From SAR202 cluster bacterium (lineage in GTDB: Bacteria; Chloroflexota; Dehalococcoidia; Lucifugimonadales; UBA1123): a stretch of DNA of 34,024 nt. The translations under genes and the position numbers were made by a program. The stretch's first letter is position 1. Every line of letters starts with the position of its first letter. The stretch is taken from the NCBI GenBank assembly GCA_030752795.1, contig JASMDM010000037.1:1-34024 (forward strand). The letters are read 5' to 3'. This document shows, piece after piece, positions 23,122-31,211 of the stretch. Under the pieces are notes generated by a model. That model saw only the letters and a program-made list of their open reading frames with translations. It was not told the DNA's origin and searched no databases.

Positions 23122-24400
23122 TCGATGATTCCTCCTGTCCCAATATCGCTTCTGCCTGGACATCCGATAGCCCGAGCCAATCGCCCAAAACTTCTCGCGT
23201 GTGTTCTCCGATCATCGGGGCTCGCGTTCGAAGTTGCCACGGAGTCTCGGAGAGTATGTAAGGCGCTCCAGGATACGAGAACGTCGTGTCCAGTTCCGGA
23301 TGCTCCAGATCAACGAAGAACTCACGGTCTCGGAGTTGCTCGTCTTTGGTTAAGTCTTCTACGTTTTGAACCGGCGAGCAAAGCAGCAAGTAGCGTTGAG
23401 CGGAGTGGTAGAGTTCCTGGGCTTTGTGCTGTGCCGCGAACTCTGTGAGGACTTCGTCGATTCGCCATTGCATACTGCGTCGATACTCGAGCTCTTTGAA
23501 TCTTGGGTCACCGAGCTCCTGTTCCGCGCCGAATTCCGACAGCCACTCCACAAAGTGCTGCCATGCCAACGGAGGATCGGCGTGTTGAGCGTAGGCGATC
23601 CAGCCGTCCAGGCACTGGTACAGCGTCGGAGGATACGATCGTGCCCCCGATTGCTTGGACTGCGAGCTGAACGCGTGGTTGAGGCCTGTCCGGTGTCGAA
23701 GCACTCCGAGCCATGTGTAGGCGTTGAAGTTGGCAGTCTGCAATGTCGCCATCGATATCGAATCTTGCAACGCGATCTGCACGTCGTTGCCTTTGCCGTC
23801 GAGATCACGGCTTAGAAGCGCCATCAGGGTGCCGACAGCTGCGTGCAACGAGGCGACATGGTAAGCCTGCTCGCCGCCGAGTTGGTTGGGCGGGTCCTCG
23901 GGGTAGCCGGTCAGCGCCATCAGGCCGCCCATCGCCTGCGCAACGATGTCGGTCGCCTTGTAGTCTACGTATGGCCCAGCGGTCCCGAATCCGGTGATTG
24001 TCGTATGGACCAGCGCAGGATGGGTTTGGCGTAATGTCGCCGAATCGAGCTTTAGGTCAGCCGCTTCCGAGGGACGAAGCGTGTCCACCAAGACGTCCGC
24101 GGCCGACAGCAGAGAGTCGAACGCCTCGCGACCGGACGTGGTTTCGATGTTCAGAGCGATACTGCGTTTGTTGGTGTGAAAGTGCCAACGATAGAGGCTC
24201 TGGTTCTCGTCGGGCTCATCGCCGAAGAATGGACCCGGTGAGTGCTCAGGATCGCTCTCGAGCGATTCGACGCGAACAACATCCGCGCCCAGATCGGCCA
24301 TCAATTTTGTGCAGTAGAAGCCCGCCGGACCGGAGATGTCCAGGACGCGGACTCCCTCCAGCGCCCGGGGGCTTATCAAATTGGGTGATTCTCGGCTCAA
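23114..24400 (-). CDS. CaiB/BaiF homologue lacking the catalytic aspartate
   Basis: A 428-residue family III CoA-transferase homologue. Its start region is VRVLDISGPAGFYCTKLMADLG, with VDTLRPSEAADL in place of the usual VENF, then GYPEDPP, GKGNDVQIALQDS and MIGEHTREVL. When aligned to its paralogues, the catalytic aspartate position is Y180 (context EQAYHVAS), so it should not form the aspartyl-CoA intermediate. The overlapping downstream gene supplies that residue. The start is TTG at 24400, with TTG a few codons later as an alternative. The gap to the carboxylase gene upstream is 55 bases with no terminator, which suggests one operon. Confidence 0.88.
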   Translation of the reverse strand: MSRESPNLISPRALEGVRVLDISGPAGFYCTKLMADLGADVVRVESLESDPEHSPGPFFGDEPDENQSLYRWHFHTNKRSIALNIETTSGREAFDSLLSAADVLVDTLRPSEAADLKLDSATLRQTHPALVHTTITGFGTAGPYVDYKATDIVAQAMGGLMALTGYPEDPPNQLGGEQAYHVASLHAAVGTLMALLSRDLDGKGNDVQIALQDSISMATLQTANFNAYTWLGVLRHRTGLNHAFSSQSKQSGARSYPPTLYQCLDGWIAYAQHADPPLAWQHFVEWLSEFGAEQELGDPRFKELEYRRSMQWRIDEVLTEFAAQHKAQELYHSAQRYLLLCSPVQNVEDLTKDEQLRDREFFVDLEHPELDTTFSYPGAPYILSETPWQLRTRAPMIGEHTREVLGDWLGLSDVQAEAILGQEESSND

Positions 24401-24455
24401 TGTCAGGCTAGGTTCCTAATGTTGGAATCGGCGCGGAGTGTTCGTGCGCCCTCTT

Positions 24456-27400
24456 TTACCATGTGTCGATGTACGGGTGCTTCTTTTCCGTGCGCGGCGG
24501 CAAGGGCGGCAGACTGCGCAATCCGGCTGCTATCCATCGCCGAGTTTCGGACGGATCGATGACGTCGTCGATGCCAAAGCTAGCCACAGCGTTCACTGCC
24601 CTGGCCCGCTCGTAACCCCGCGCGACCATGTCGTCGTACGTTTTCAGGCGTTCGTCCGGGTCTTCAATGGCGGCGAATTCCCTGCGATAACCGAGCTTGA
24701 CGCCACCTTCGATGTTCATGCCGGCGAACTCCGCGGTAGGCCAGGCCACCGTGAAGAACGGGATCAGAGAGCCGCCGCCGCACATCGCCTGACCGCCAAG
24801 GCCGTAAGCCTTTCGAACCACCACTCCGAACATCGGAATCGTGACGTTGGCGCCAGCGTTGAACAGTCGCGCGCAATGGCGGACGAGCGCCGTCGCCTCC
24901 ACTTCCGGGCCGACCATAATGCCGGGGCAATCCATCAGAGTGATTACGGGTATGTCAAATGCGTCGCAAAGCTGCAAGAATCGTGCGCCTTTGTCGGCGC
25001 CGTCGCTGTCGATGGCGCCCGCCAAATGGGCCGGATTGTTGGCGATCACGCCCAATGGGTGCCCTTCGATCCGGATGAAGGACGTAATCATGCCGATCCC
25101 GAAGTCCTTGCGAATCTCGAGGACCGAATCCTTGTCAGCCATCGTCTCGATGATCTCGCGCATGTCGTACATGCGGACGCGGTTCTCGGGTATGGCGTGC
25201 CGCAGCGTCCGCTGGTCGTGGGCTTCCCATTCCTTGAGCGAGCCCTGGAAGTAAGACAGGTATTTCTTGCCGAGCTCGACAGCCTCTTCCTCGTCTTTCA
25301 CCAGGATGTCGATGACCCCGTTCGGGACCTGAAACGACATGGGCCCCACTTCTTCCGGTGTGTAGATGCCCAAGCCCCCACCTTCGATCATCGCCGGGCC
25401 GCCCATTGCGACTGTCGAACCCTCGGTGGCGATGATGACGTCACAGCAGGCCAACAAAGCAGTGTTTCCGGCGAAACAACGACCGTTGGTAATGCCCACC
25501 ATGGGCACGAGGCCGCTCAGTTGGGACCAGGTAGTGAATGTCGTGGTGCTGACTCCGACGCCGCCTCCGCCGCCGGTCCCGCTGGCGCCAAATGTCCCGC
25601 CGCCTGGCCGGCCGCCGCCGCCTTCGGAGAAAAGGACCACGGGCAGCCTAAATCGATGTGCCAGTTCATACACTCGGTCTTGCTTATAGTGACCTTTGCC
25701 GCCTTGGGTGCCGGCCAGCACTGAGTAGTCGTACGAGATTGCCAGGACGCGCGATTCTTGGTCGTCGAAGAATTCGCCGTTTACGGTCCCGATGCCGCAG
25801 ACAAGGCCGTCGGCTGGAGTGTTCGTGCGAAGCCACTCTAGATCATGTCCCGACCACTGCGACGCGTGCGCCAAAGGTCCAAACTCCATGAACGTGTCAG
25901 CGTCACACAGATCCGTGATGTTCTCTCGAGCGGTCCGAAAGTTCAACTTTCTGCGGCGCGCCGTCGCTTCAGGACGGTTCTCGTCCTGCTGATAGGAGTG
26001 CCGGTGGTACAACTCTTCGAGGTCGGAACGAATGTGGTCCGGGTCGATGACCTCAACCGCGGCTGCCTCTACCTCCCTCACTTCAGTTTCCTGGATAAAG
26101 ACAAGCGGATAGCCCTGCCTGATGGTCTCGCCGACCGAAACCGCAACTCGTCGAACAATGCCATCGCGGTCGGCGCTGATGACGTGCTCCATTTTCATGG
26201 CTTCCATGACCACGAGTTGCTCGTTTTCGTGCACCTCGTCGCCTTCGCTCACGTCGATGCTCAATATGGTGCCCTGGATAGGGGCCGGCATGCCGACCGA
26301 TCCGTCCGGACCTTCCATATCGGCGGGTACGGCGTCCGACCCTGCGTCAGCCGTGGTTTGTGCAGCCTTTACCTGTGAGTCGTAGTTGAACAGCGCCAGC
26401 GGGTCGCGGCTGTCGATGTTCGCGCCCGCGAGCCCGGTGGCCGGCGATTCCGTGCTTGCCTGAGGTGGAGCGGTCGCGACTGCCGCGCCGTCTGACTCCA
26501 TATATCGCTTCTCTTGAATTCGATCGTCGTTCGGGATGAGCTCGGCGATATGATCGTCTACGAAACGCGTGTACGTTTGTCCGGCGATGAAGTCCGGATG
26601 ATCCAACAGGTTTTGCAAAAATGGGATGTTGGTCTCGACGCCGGTAATTCGAAACTCGCTCAACGCACGCGATGTTCGCGCGACAGCGTCGGAGAATTTG
26701 GTCGACGGAGAATGGCCGATCACCTTGGCCAGCAGAGAGTCGTAGGACTGGTTGGTCGTGTAACCGGTGTAGCAAAAGCCGTCGGTGCGGATTCCCGGAC
26801 CGCCCGGCGCCTCGTACGCCGTCAATGTTCCGCTGGACGGCTGAACCGTTCCGTCCTCGCCGAAGGTTTCCATATTCACCCGAACTTGGATCGCATATCC
26901 TCGGGGCGTGGCGATGAACGGGTGGTCCAAGCCGAGATCGGCGATCGATTCTCCCGCGGCAAGTCGAATCTGCGATTGCACGATGTCCACGCCGGTGACT
27001 TCCTCGGTCACGGTGTGCTCCACCTGGAGGCGGGCGTTGGCTTCGATGAACGCAAACGTCTCGTCTCCGTCGGGTGAGTCGTCAGACACCAGGAATTCGA
27101 ACGTGCCTAGGTTGGTGTAGCCGACGCTCCTCGCCAAACGCAGAGCGGCGTCGATGATCTGAGTGCGCAGTTCGCCGGTAAGATTCGGAGCAGGAGCAAT
27201 CTCGACGATTTTCTGGTGGCGCCGCTGGATGGTGCACTCTCGTTCGCCCAGATGCACGATCATCCCATCGGTGTCGCCCAGGATCTGAACTTCAACGTGG
27301 CGAGCCTTTTGGACCAGCTCTTCGACGTACAAATCACCGTTTCCGAAGCTTCTTTTGGCCTCGGATTGGGCGCGCCTGTAAGAGCGTTCGATCTCATCCG

Positions 27401-27923
27401 CGCTTGTCACGACACGTGAGCCTCTGCCGCCGCCGCCCGCAATCGCTTTGAGCATCATCGCGCCGTTGGCGCCGAGCGACTCGAAGAACTCGTGCGCTTC
27501 TTCGACCGTTACGGGTTCGTCGATGCCTTTCATGATCGGAACGTCCGCTGCCTCCGCCGCCGAACGCGCCCGGCCTTTGTCTCCGAACAATTCCAGATTC
27601 TCCACGCTGGGCCCAATGTAGGTGATTCCTTCTTCACCGCACCGGCGAGCAAACTCCGGACTCTCCGCAAGGAACCCGTACCCGGGGTGTATGGCGTCGC
27701 AACCCGAGTCTTTCGCGACCTGAATGAGCAGATCCGTGTCGAGGTACGGCGGAATGCCGACGCCGTTCAACGGGCGCTCTTCGTCCGCCATGCGGGTGTG
27801 AAGCGAAGAGGCGTCGTCGTCCGAGTAGATCGCCACCGTACGCAGACCGAGACCGGCTGCGGCGCGAATGATTCGTATGGCGATCTCGCCGCGATTCGCG
27901 ACGAGCACAGTTGTGAAATTCAT
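24456..27923 (-). CDS. single-chain biotin-dependent acyl-CoA carboxylase (BC-BCCP-CT)
   Basis: One 1155-residue chain contains all carboxylase activities. The N-terminal biotin carboxylase (about 1-450) has VLVANRGEIAIRI, ATP-grasp GGGGRGSR and EANARLQVEHTVTEEV. The biotinyl domain has MEAMKMEH with biotin lysine K577. The carboxyltransferase (about 640-1155) has GGGRPGGGTFGASG, CFAGNTALLACCD, MGGPAMIEGGG and LMDCPGIMVG. Single-chain carboxylases of this order are known, for example long-chain acyl-CoA carboxylases of mycobacteria. The acyl-CoA substrate (acetyl, propionyl or longer) cannot be decided. The start is ATG 27923, matching the conserved NFTTVLVANRGEIA. An upstream in-frame ATG at 28034 would add 37 Arg/Ser-rich residues. 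Confidence 0.93.
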   Translation of the reverse strand: MNFTTVLVANRGEIAIRIIRAAAGLGLRTVAIYSDDDASSLHTRMADEERPLNGVGIPPYLDTDLLIQVAKDSGCDAIHPGYGFLAESPEFARRCGEEGITYIGPSVENLELFGDKGRARSAAEAADVPIMKGIDEPVTVEEAHEFFESLGANGAMMLKAIAGGGGRGSRVVTSADEIERSYRRAQSEAKRSFGNGDLYVEELVQKARHVEVQILGDTDGMIVHLGERECTIQRRHQKIVEIAPAPNLTGELRTQIIDAALRLARSVGYTNLGTFEFLVSDDSPDGDETFAFIEANARLQVEHTVTEEVTGVDIVQSQIRLAAGESIADLGLDHPFIATPRGYAIQVRVNMETFGEDGTVQPSSGTLTAYEAPGGPGIRTDGFCYTGYTTNQSYDSLLAKVIGHSPSTKFSDAVARTSRALSEFRITGVETNIPFLQNLLDHPDFIAGQTYTRFVDDHIAELIPNDDRIQEKRYMESDGAAVATAPPQASTESPATGLAGANIDSRDPLALFNYDSQVKAAQTTADAGSDAVPADMEGPDGSVGMPAPIQGTILSIDVSEGDEVHENEQLVVMEAMKMEHVISADRDGIVRRVAVSVGETIRQGYPLVFIQETEVREVEAAAVEVIDPDHIRSDLEELYHRHSYQQDENRPEATARRRKLNFRTARENITDLCDADTFMEFGPLAHASQWSGHDLEWLRTNTPADGLVCGIGTVNGEFFDDQESRVLAISYDYSVLAGTQGGKGHYKQDRVYELAHRFRLPVVLFSEGGGGRPGGGTFGASGTGGGGGVGVSTTTFTTWSQLSGLVPMVGITNGRCFAGNTALLACCDVIIATEGSTVAMGGPAMIEGGGLGIYTPEEVGPMSFQVPNGVIDILVKDEEEAVELGKKYLSYFQGSLKEWEAHDQRTLRHAIPENRVRMYDMREIIETMADKDSVLEIRKDFGIGMITSFIRIEGHPLGVIANNPAHLAGAIDSDGADKGARFLQLCDAFDIPVITLMDCPGIMVGPEVEATALVRHCARLFNAGANVTIPMFGVVVRKAYGLGGQAMCGGGSLIPFFTVAWPTAEFAGMNIEGGVKLGYRREFAAIEDPDERLKTYDDMVARGYERARAVNAVASFGIDDVIDPSETRRWIAAGLRSLPPLPPRTEKKHPYIDTW

Positions 27924-28048
27924 GTAGCTGCCTAACTTGCTTGTGGTTGGTTCAGACGTTGCCGCCCGCTTCCGCTCCCGACTTGTGTGACGGGAGTGCC
28001 GACGACGACGACCCGTGCTTTCGAATACGCTCATTTCGGCTAGGACAG

Positions 28049-28077
28049 ACTATAGGACCGCTCGGCGACGCTGTCAA
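28049..28077 (-). promoter_or_regulatory. near-consensus promoter of the carboxylase operon
   Basis: On the minus strand TTGACA (28077-28072, 6/6) and TATAGT (28054-28049, 5/6) are separated by 17 bases. It is the best promoter in the window. Transcription would start near 28042 and leave a leader of about 119 bases that contains a CTCCCG/CGGGAG stem before the ATG at 27923. An ATG at 28034 would lie only about 8 bases after the start, too close for a normal ribosome-binding site. The other bases of 28078-28260 show nothing I can name. Confidence 0.75.
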
Positions 28078-28260
28078 CGCCGACGCAAAAGGTTGGCATT
28101 CGCCGGCCGATCAGGATGCAACCGCTACGGGGCTAAATTCATTGAGACGGCATACCACGAAACGAACCGTGCCGATCAGCCAGCCAATTGGGTGGATCGA
28201 TCATCATTCGATCATGAACCGATCCAGCGACCGTTTGCCGCCAAGTCCGCGATCTGCTTT

Positions 28261-29668
28261 CTAGCGCTCGGTCGCGCCGACAGTTTCCAGTTTGGACGCC
28301 TCCCAGGCCGCGATGCCACCGACCAGATCGGTAACCCGCTCTCGGCCGTGTATGTTGAGCATGCTGGCGGCGATTGAGGAGCGATACCCGGTGCGGCAGT
28401 GAACCACGATCGATCGGTCATCAGGCATCTGGTCGAGACGTTCCGCGAGATGGGGCAACGGAATGAGCATGCTTCCGTCGATGGAGGCTTCGGCCCATTC
28501 GTTCTCGGCGCAGACATCGAGCACCATTGGCGGCTCGTCCGATTCTAGCTGCTCTGCAAGAGTTGCCGCAGTCACCCGTTCTATACGGCCCAGCAGGTCG
28601 GAACGCGAGGCTAGGGCTTGCATCCCACCGTCGAAGTAGCCTGCGACATGATCGCAGCCGATCCGACCCAGCCGAACGGCCGCCTCGTTCTCGCCGCCCG
28701 GTTCGGCCAGGATCACGATCGGTTCGTTGCGATTTAGGATCGTACCGCACCAGTTGGCGTAGCTGCCGCTCAACCCGATGTTCACCGAGTTGACCAGATG
28801 GGCGCCCTCGAAGTCCGGCGACTCGCGAACGTCCACGACCTGAGTTCCGGCTTCGCTCAGTCCCAACACTCGATCCAACGACAATGGATTTAGAGCGCTT
28901 TCCTGACTCGCATCAAGGGTTGGCCGTTCTTGCCGGTTGAGCACCGCATCGTAGACGAAGTACGGCGACGCCTCGGGCTGATCTGCCGTGACGAGTCCGA
29001 TGAACGCCTCCCTGCTCATCGGCTGCAACGCGCAGCTGTACTGCCGTTGGATGCCGATGGTCGAGAACCCTGGCGGTGCTGAGATTTCGACCGCAGGCGG
29101 ATCCGGCGCCGTGCGCCGGGTAGACCAGTGTATCGTCCGGCAGGGTCAACAGCTTTTTGTGAAGCGAGTCGTACAACATCGAGGCGAGGTCCGAGGCAGT
29201 CCATCCCAGCGACGCCAGCAGATCGGGGAGACCGACGTCTCCGATGACCAGCGTGTCGCCGGTGAACACGGCGTGCGGTTCCGTCGAGCTCGCCTCCTGG
29301 TCGTACACGGCGATGGACGTGCATTCAGGCGTGTGCCCCGGTGTTTCGAGGCTCCGGAGCCGGATCGAGCCGAACTCGAGGATATCGCCGTCCGGCATCG
29401 CGATGATCGCGTAGTCTGCCGTCGCCCGGCCTCCCATACGGATCTCGGCGCCCACCTGGTCTCTGAGTTCGAGGTGACCGGAAATGAAATCGGCGTGGAA
29501 ATGGGTCGGGAACACGTATCGTATTTCGAGGCCGAGCGACCGAGCGTCCTCGACGTATTGGTCAACGTCTCGTTGAGGATCGATCACGGCAGCCTGTCCG
29601 GTCTTTTCATCGCCCACGAGATACGACGCGTGCGCCAAAAAGCCGAGATAGTATTGTTTAAGAATCAT
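28261..29668 (-). pseudogene. MBL-fold/rhodanese fusion (persulfide dioxygenase-like), single-base frameshift
   Basis: Two overlapping frames make one enzyme of about 468 residues. The first part (from ATG 29668, behind GGGAGG) is a metallo-beta-lactamase domain with THFHADFISGH (H56, H58, D60, H65), ETPGHT (H112) and FTGDT (D138). It continues to AGSACGRNLSTAR. After one extra base at about 29063-29072, the other frame continues STIGIQRQYSCALQPMSREA and two rhodanese domains. The first rhodanese lacks an active-site Cys (VILAEPGGEN); the second has it (VVHCRTGYRSS). Such fusions handle glutathione or low-molecular-weight persulfides. Both halves are otherwise intact, so recent damage or a sequencing error is likely. 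Confidence 0.85.
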
Positions 29669-29688
29669 CCGTCCCTCCCATCTACACG

Positions 29689-29706
29689 GTACGACCCGCG
29701 TCGTAC
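29689..29706. promoter_or_regulatory. inverted repeat upstream of the MBL-rhodanese gene
   Basis: A perfect 7-bp inverted repeat GTACGAC-CCGC-GTCGTAC begins 21 bases ahead of the ATG at 29668. The size and position fit a repressor operator, for example of a sulfide or persulfide sensor. The palindrome is seen; the regulator is not identified. Confidence 0.4.
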
Positions 29707-29858
29707 GTCACATCCAATGACCTGCCTCCGACAACGATTCACCTTGCTGAACGCACGACAACACGACACGTTTGCCAACTTCGACCCAAGCAAGCCGAAT
29801 GCAAATGAATCACAGTCTGAAGTGGAGTTATCAATAAGTTATCACGAAGACATCGATT

Positions 29859-29896
29859 CATTAATAAAAACCCGCGCGACAAACGTCGCGGCGGGT
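29859..29896 (-). terminator. intrinsic terminator on the minus strand without an assigned gene
   Basis: On the minus strand, the stem ACCCGCCGCGAC/GTCGCGCGGGT (11 pairs with one bulged base, loop GTTT) is followed directly by TTTTTATTAATG. It lies in an AT-rich patch (29800-29870) of an otherwise GC-rich region. No minus-strand gene ends nearby: the next one to the right stops at 31212. It therefore points to an unannotated minus-strand transcript between about 29900 and 30280. Confidence 0.65.
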
Positions 29897-30279
29897 CAAA
29901 TTCGAAAACGCATTCATCGTTCCCTTCGGATCATGGCGTCGGAGGGCGGTCACGGAGATTCAACAACAACAGCCCTCGTCGTAGCCGGTGTTTTGCGACC
30001 GATGCCGCAGAGGACGAGATCACGGGTCGAGCGGCGAGTTTACGTGCAATCGGCAAACATGCCCGTATTGGCCCCAGTTCCATGTTTTAGGCTCCGGCCA
30101 TGTGTCCACGTCTTTAGTGGTACACATGTGTTGGCCGGGTGGGGGAGACCGCCCAACGAGCATGTAAGAGCGTCGGCAGATTGATTCCCGGCGTTTGGGT
30201 GATCGCGGTTCAGTCAAACCGCATCGCAGGCTCCGCTCTTCTCCGGTGGGCAGTGACAGTAGGCAATCGCGAGGTTGTA
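29897..30279. other. gene-free region with two inverted repeats
   Basis: No coding frame with homology. An imperfect hairpin spans 30096-30136 (GGCC-ATGTGT-CCAC / GTGG-ACACAT-GGCC, with bulges), and a perfect palindrome GCGGTT-CAGTCA-AACCGC lies at 30205-30222, about 58 bases ahead of the response regulator start. These could be operators or RNA structure. I looked for tmRNA, SRP RNA and RNase P RNA landmarks and found none. The AT-rich part 29707-29858 also shows no gene. Confidence 0.4.
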
Positions 30280-30669
30280 TTGGCCGCTGACAATCTAAAT
30301 CCGACGGTTCTTGTCATCGAGGACGATCAAGCGATCAGCGACATCGTTACTCGAGTTCTCAGCAACGAAGGATTCAAAACTCACGCAGCCTATGATGGCG
30401 CTCAAGGATTGGACGCGTACCAGATGACGCTTCCGGATCTCATCATCCTTGACGTCAAAATGCCGGTCATGGACGGCTGGGAGACGTTGACGCGTCTCAG
30501 GCGTACGTCCGAAGTCCCAGTGATCATGCTCACCGTATATTCGGCCAAGCAGGACATCATCAAGGGTCTTGAGCTCGGCGCAGACGATTATCTCGTCAAG
30601 CCGTTCGGGATTCGAGAGTTGATCGCTCGGGTCAATGCCGTTTTGCGCCGCACCACACTGGTGATGTAG
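30280..30669 (+). CDS. receiver-only response regulator
   Basis: A 129-residue CheY-like receiver domain. Seen are VLVIEDD with the acidic pair, the phospho-acceptor D58 in IILDVKMP, T85 in MLTVYS and K107 in YLVKPFG. The protein stops right after helix 5 (NAVLRRTT), where OmpR-type regulators continue into a winged-helix DNA-binding domain. No such domain is found in any frame downstream. The start is TTG at 30280 with GAGG at 30271-30274; the frame is open further upstream without homology. No histidine kinase lies in the window. It may signal by protein-protein contact or be a truncated regulator. Confidence 0.82.
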   Translation: MAADNLNPTVLVIEDDQAISDIVTRVLSNEGFKTHAAYDGAQGLDAYQMTLPDLIILDVKMPVMDGWETLTRLRRTSEVPVIMLTVYSAKQDIIKGLELGADDYLVKPFGIRELIARVNAVLRRTTLVM

Positions 30670-31211
30670 GGGACCGAACGCCCGCCAGCCGTGGCTCGCG
30701 CGACACGCACCGCTATCGCCACGATTGCGCCCCGTAGATTCTTTTGCCGTATGCCACCTCGATTTCCGGTTGGCGAGGTTCCAGGCATTCGCGGATCAGT
30801 AGGCAAGCTGATTGGTTCCCACCCGCCCGCCCAAGAGCGTTGTTTGGGGGCACCCCAATTTCCGGGAGCGGAAGGACGCTGGGTCCTCGCCTCTGAACCC
30901 CGATCCTTCGGGTTTTCGGGCTGCGACGAGCTCGTGATCGCAGCGGCTGCTCCATACCCTGTCGCCAGAATGGCGATGTGTCTCGCGGAAAGATTTGCGG
31001 AACCGGACATCGTGCGATCTAGGGCAGCTCATCCAGTCTCGTTGGAACTTCTCCGTCCGAAATCGCAATCGACCTCAAGTGCGTACTTGCGCGCACCATG
31101 GCGGACGCTTGAATCGGCATCGGGTTTTTGGCAGACGTTCAAAGGGACGACGATCACGGTCTGGCAGCACTAAGCTCAGATCGACTTGCTATGAACCGTC
31201 CGACGGGAACG
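30670..31211. other. intergenic region after the response regulator
   Basis: No gene is recognised over these 542 bases. The only structured part is the repeat copy at 30818-30858. The response regulator (plus) and the PHP operon (minus) converge here, but I see no convincing T-run terminator for either. Confidence 0.4.
30818..30858. repeat. palindromic repeat family 1, copy D (left part)
   Basis: CCCACCCGCCCGCCC followed by AAGAGCGTTGTTTGGGGGCA and CCCCAA matches the left half of copy A (648-699), including the G-run/C-run hairpin. The right-hand CCAGAGGG hairpin is replaced by CCGGGAGCGGAAGG. The orientation is the same as in copy A. Confidence 0.6.

Noticed and set aside
27924..28034. N-terminal extension of the carboxylase from the ATG at 28034
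   Set aside because: The added 37 residues are Arg/Ser-rich and non-homologous, and the strong promoter puts the transcript start only about 8 bases ahead of that ATG. A leaderless-like start cannot be fully excluded.
29897..30140. tmRNA, SRP RNA or RNase P RNA on the minus strand before the terminator
   Set aside because: None of the diagnostic sequences is present: no tRNA-like end, no GGTCAGG...GGAAGGAAGCAGCC core, no GAGGAAAGTCC.
30020..30217. 65-codon minus-strand frame before the orphan terminator
   Set aside because: No ribosome-binding site, no family resemblance, and it crosses the hairpin at 30096-30136.
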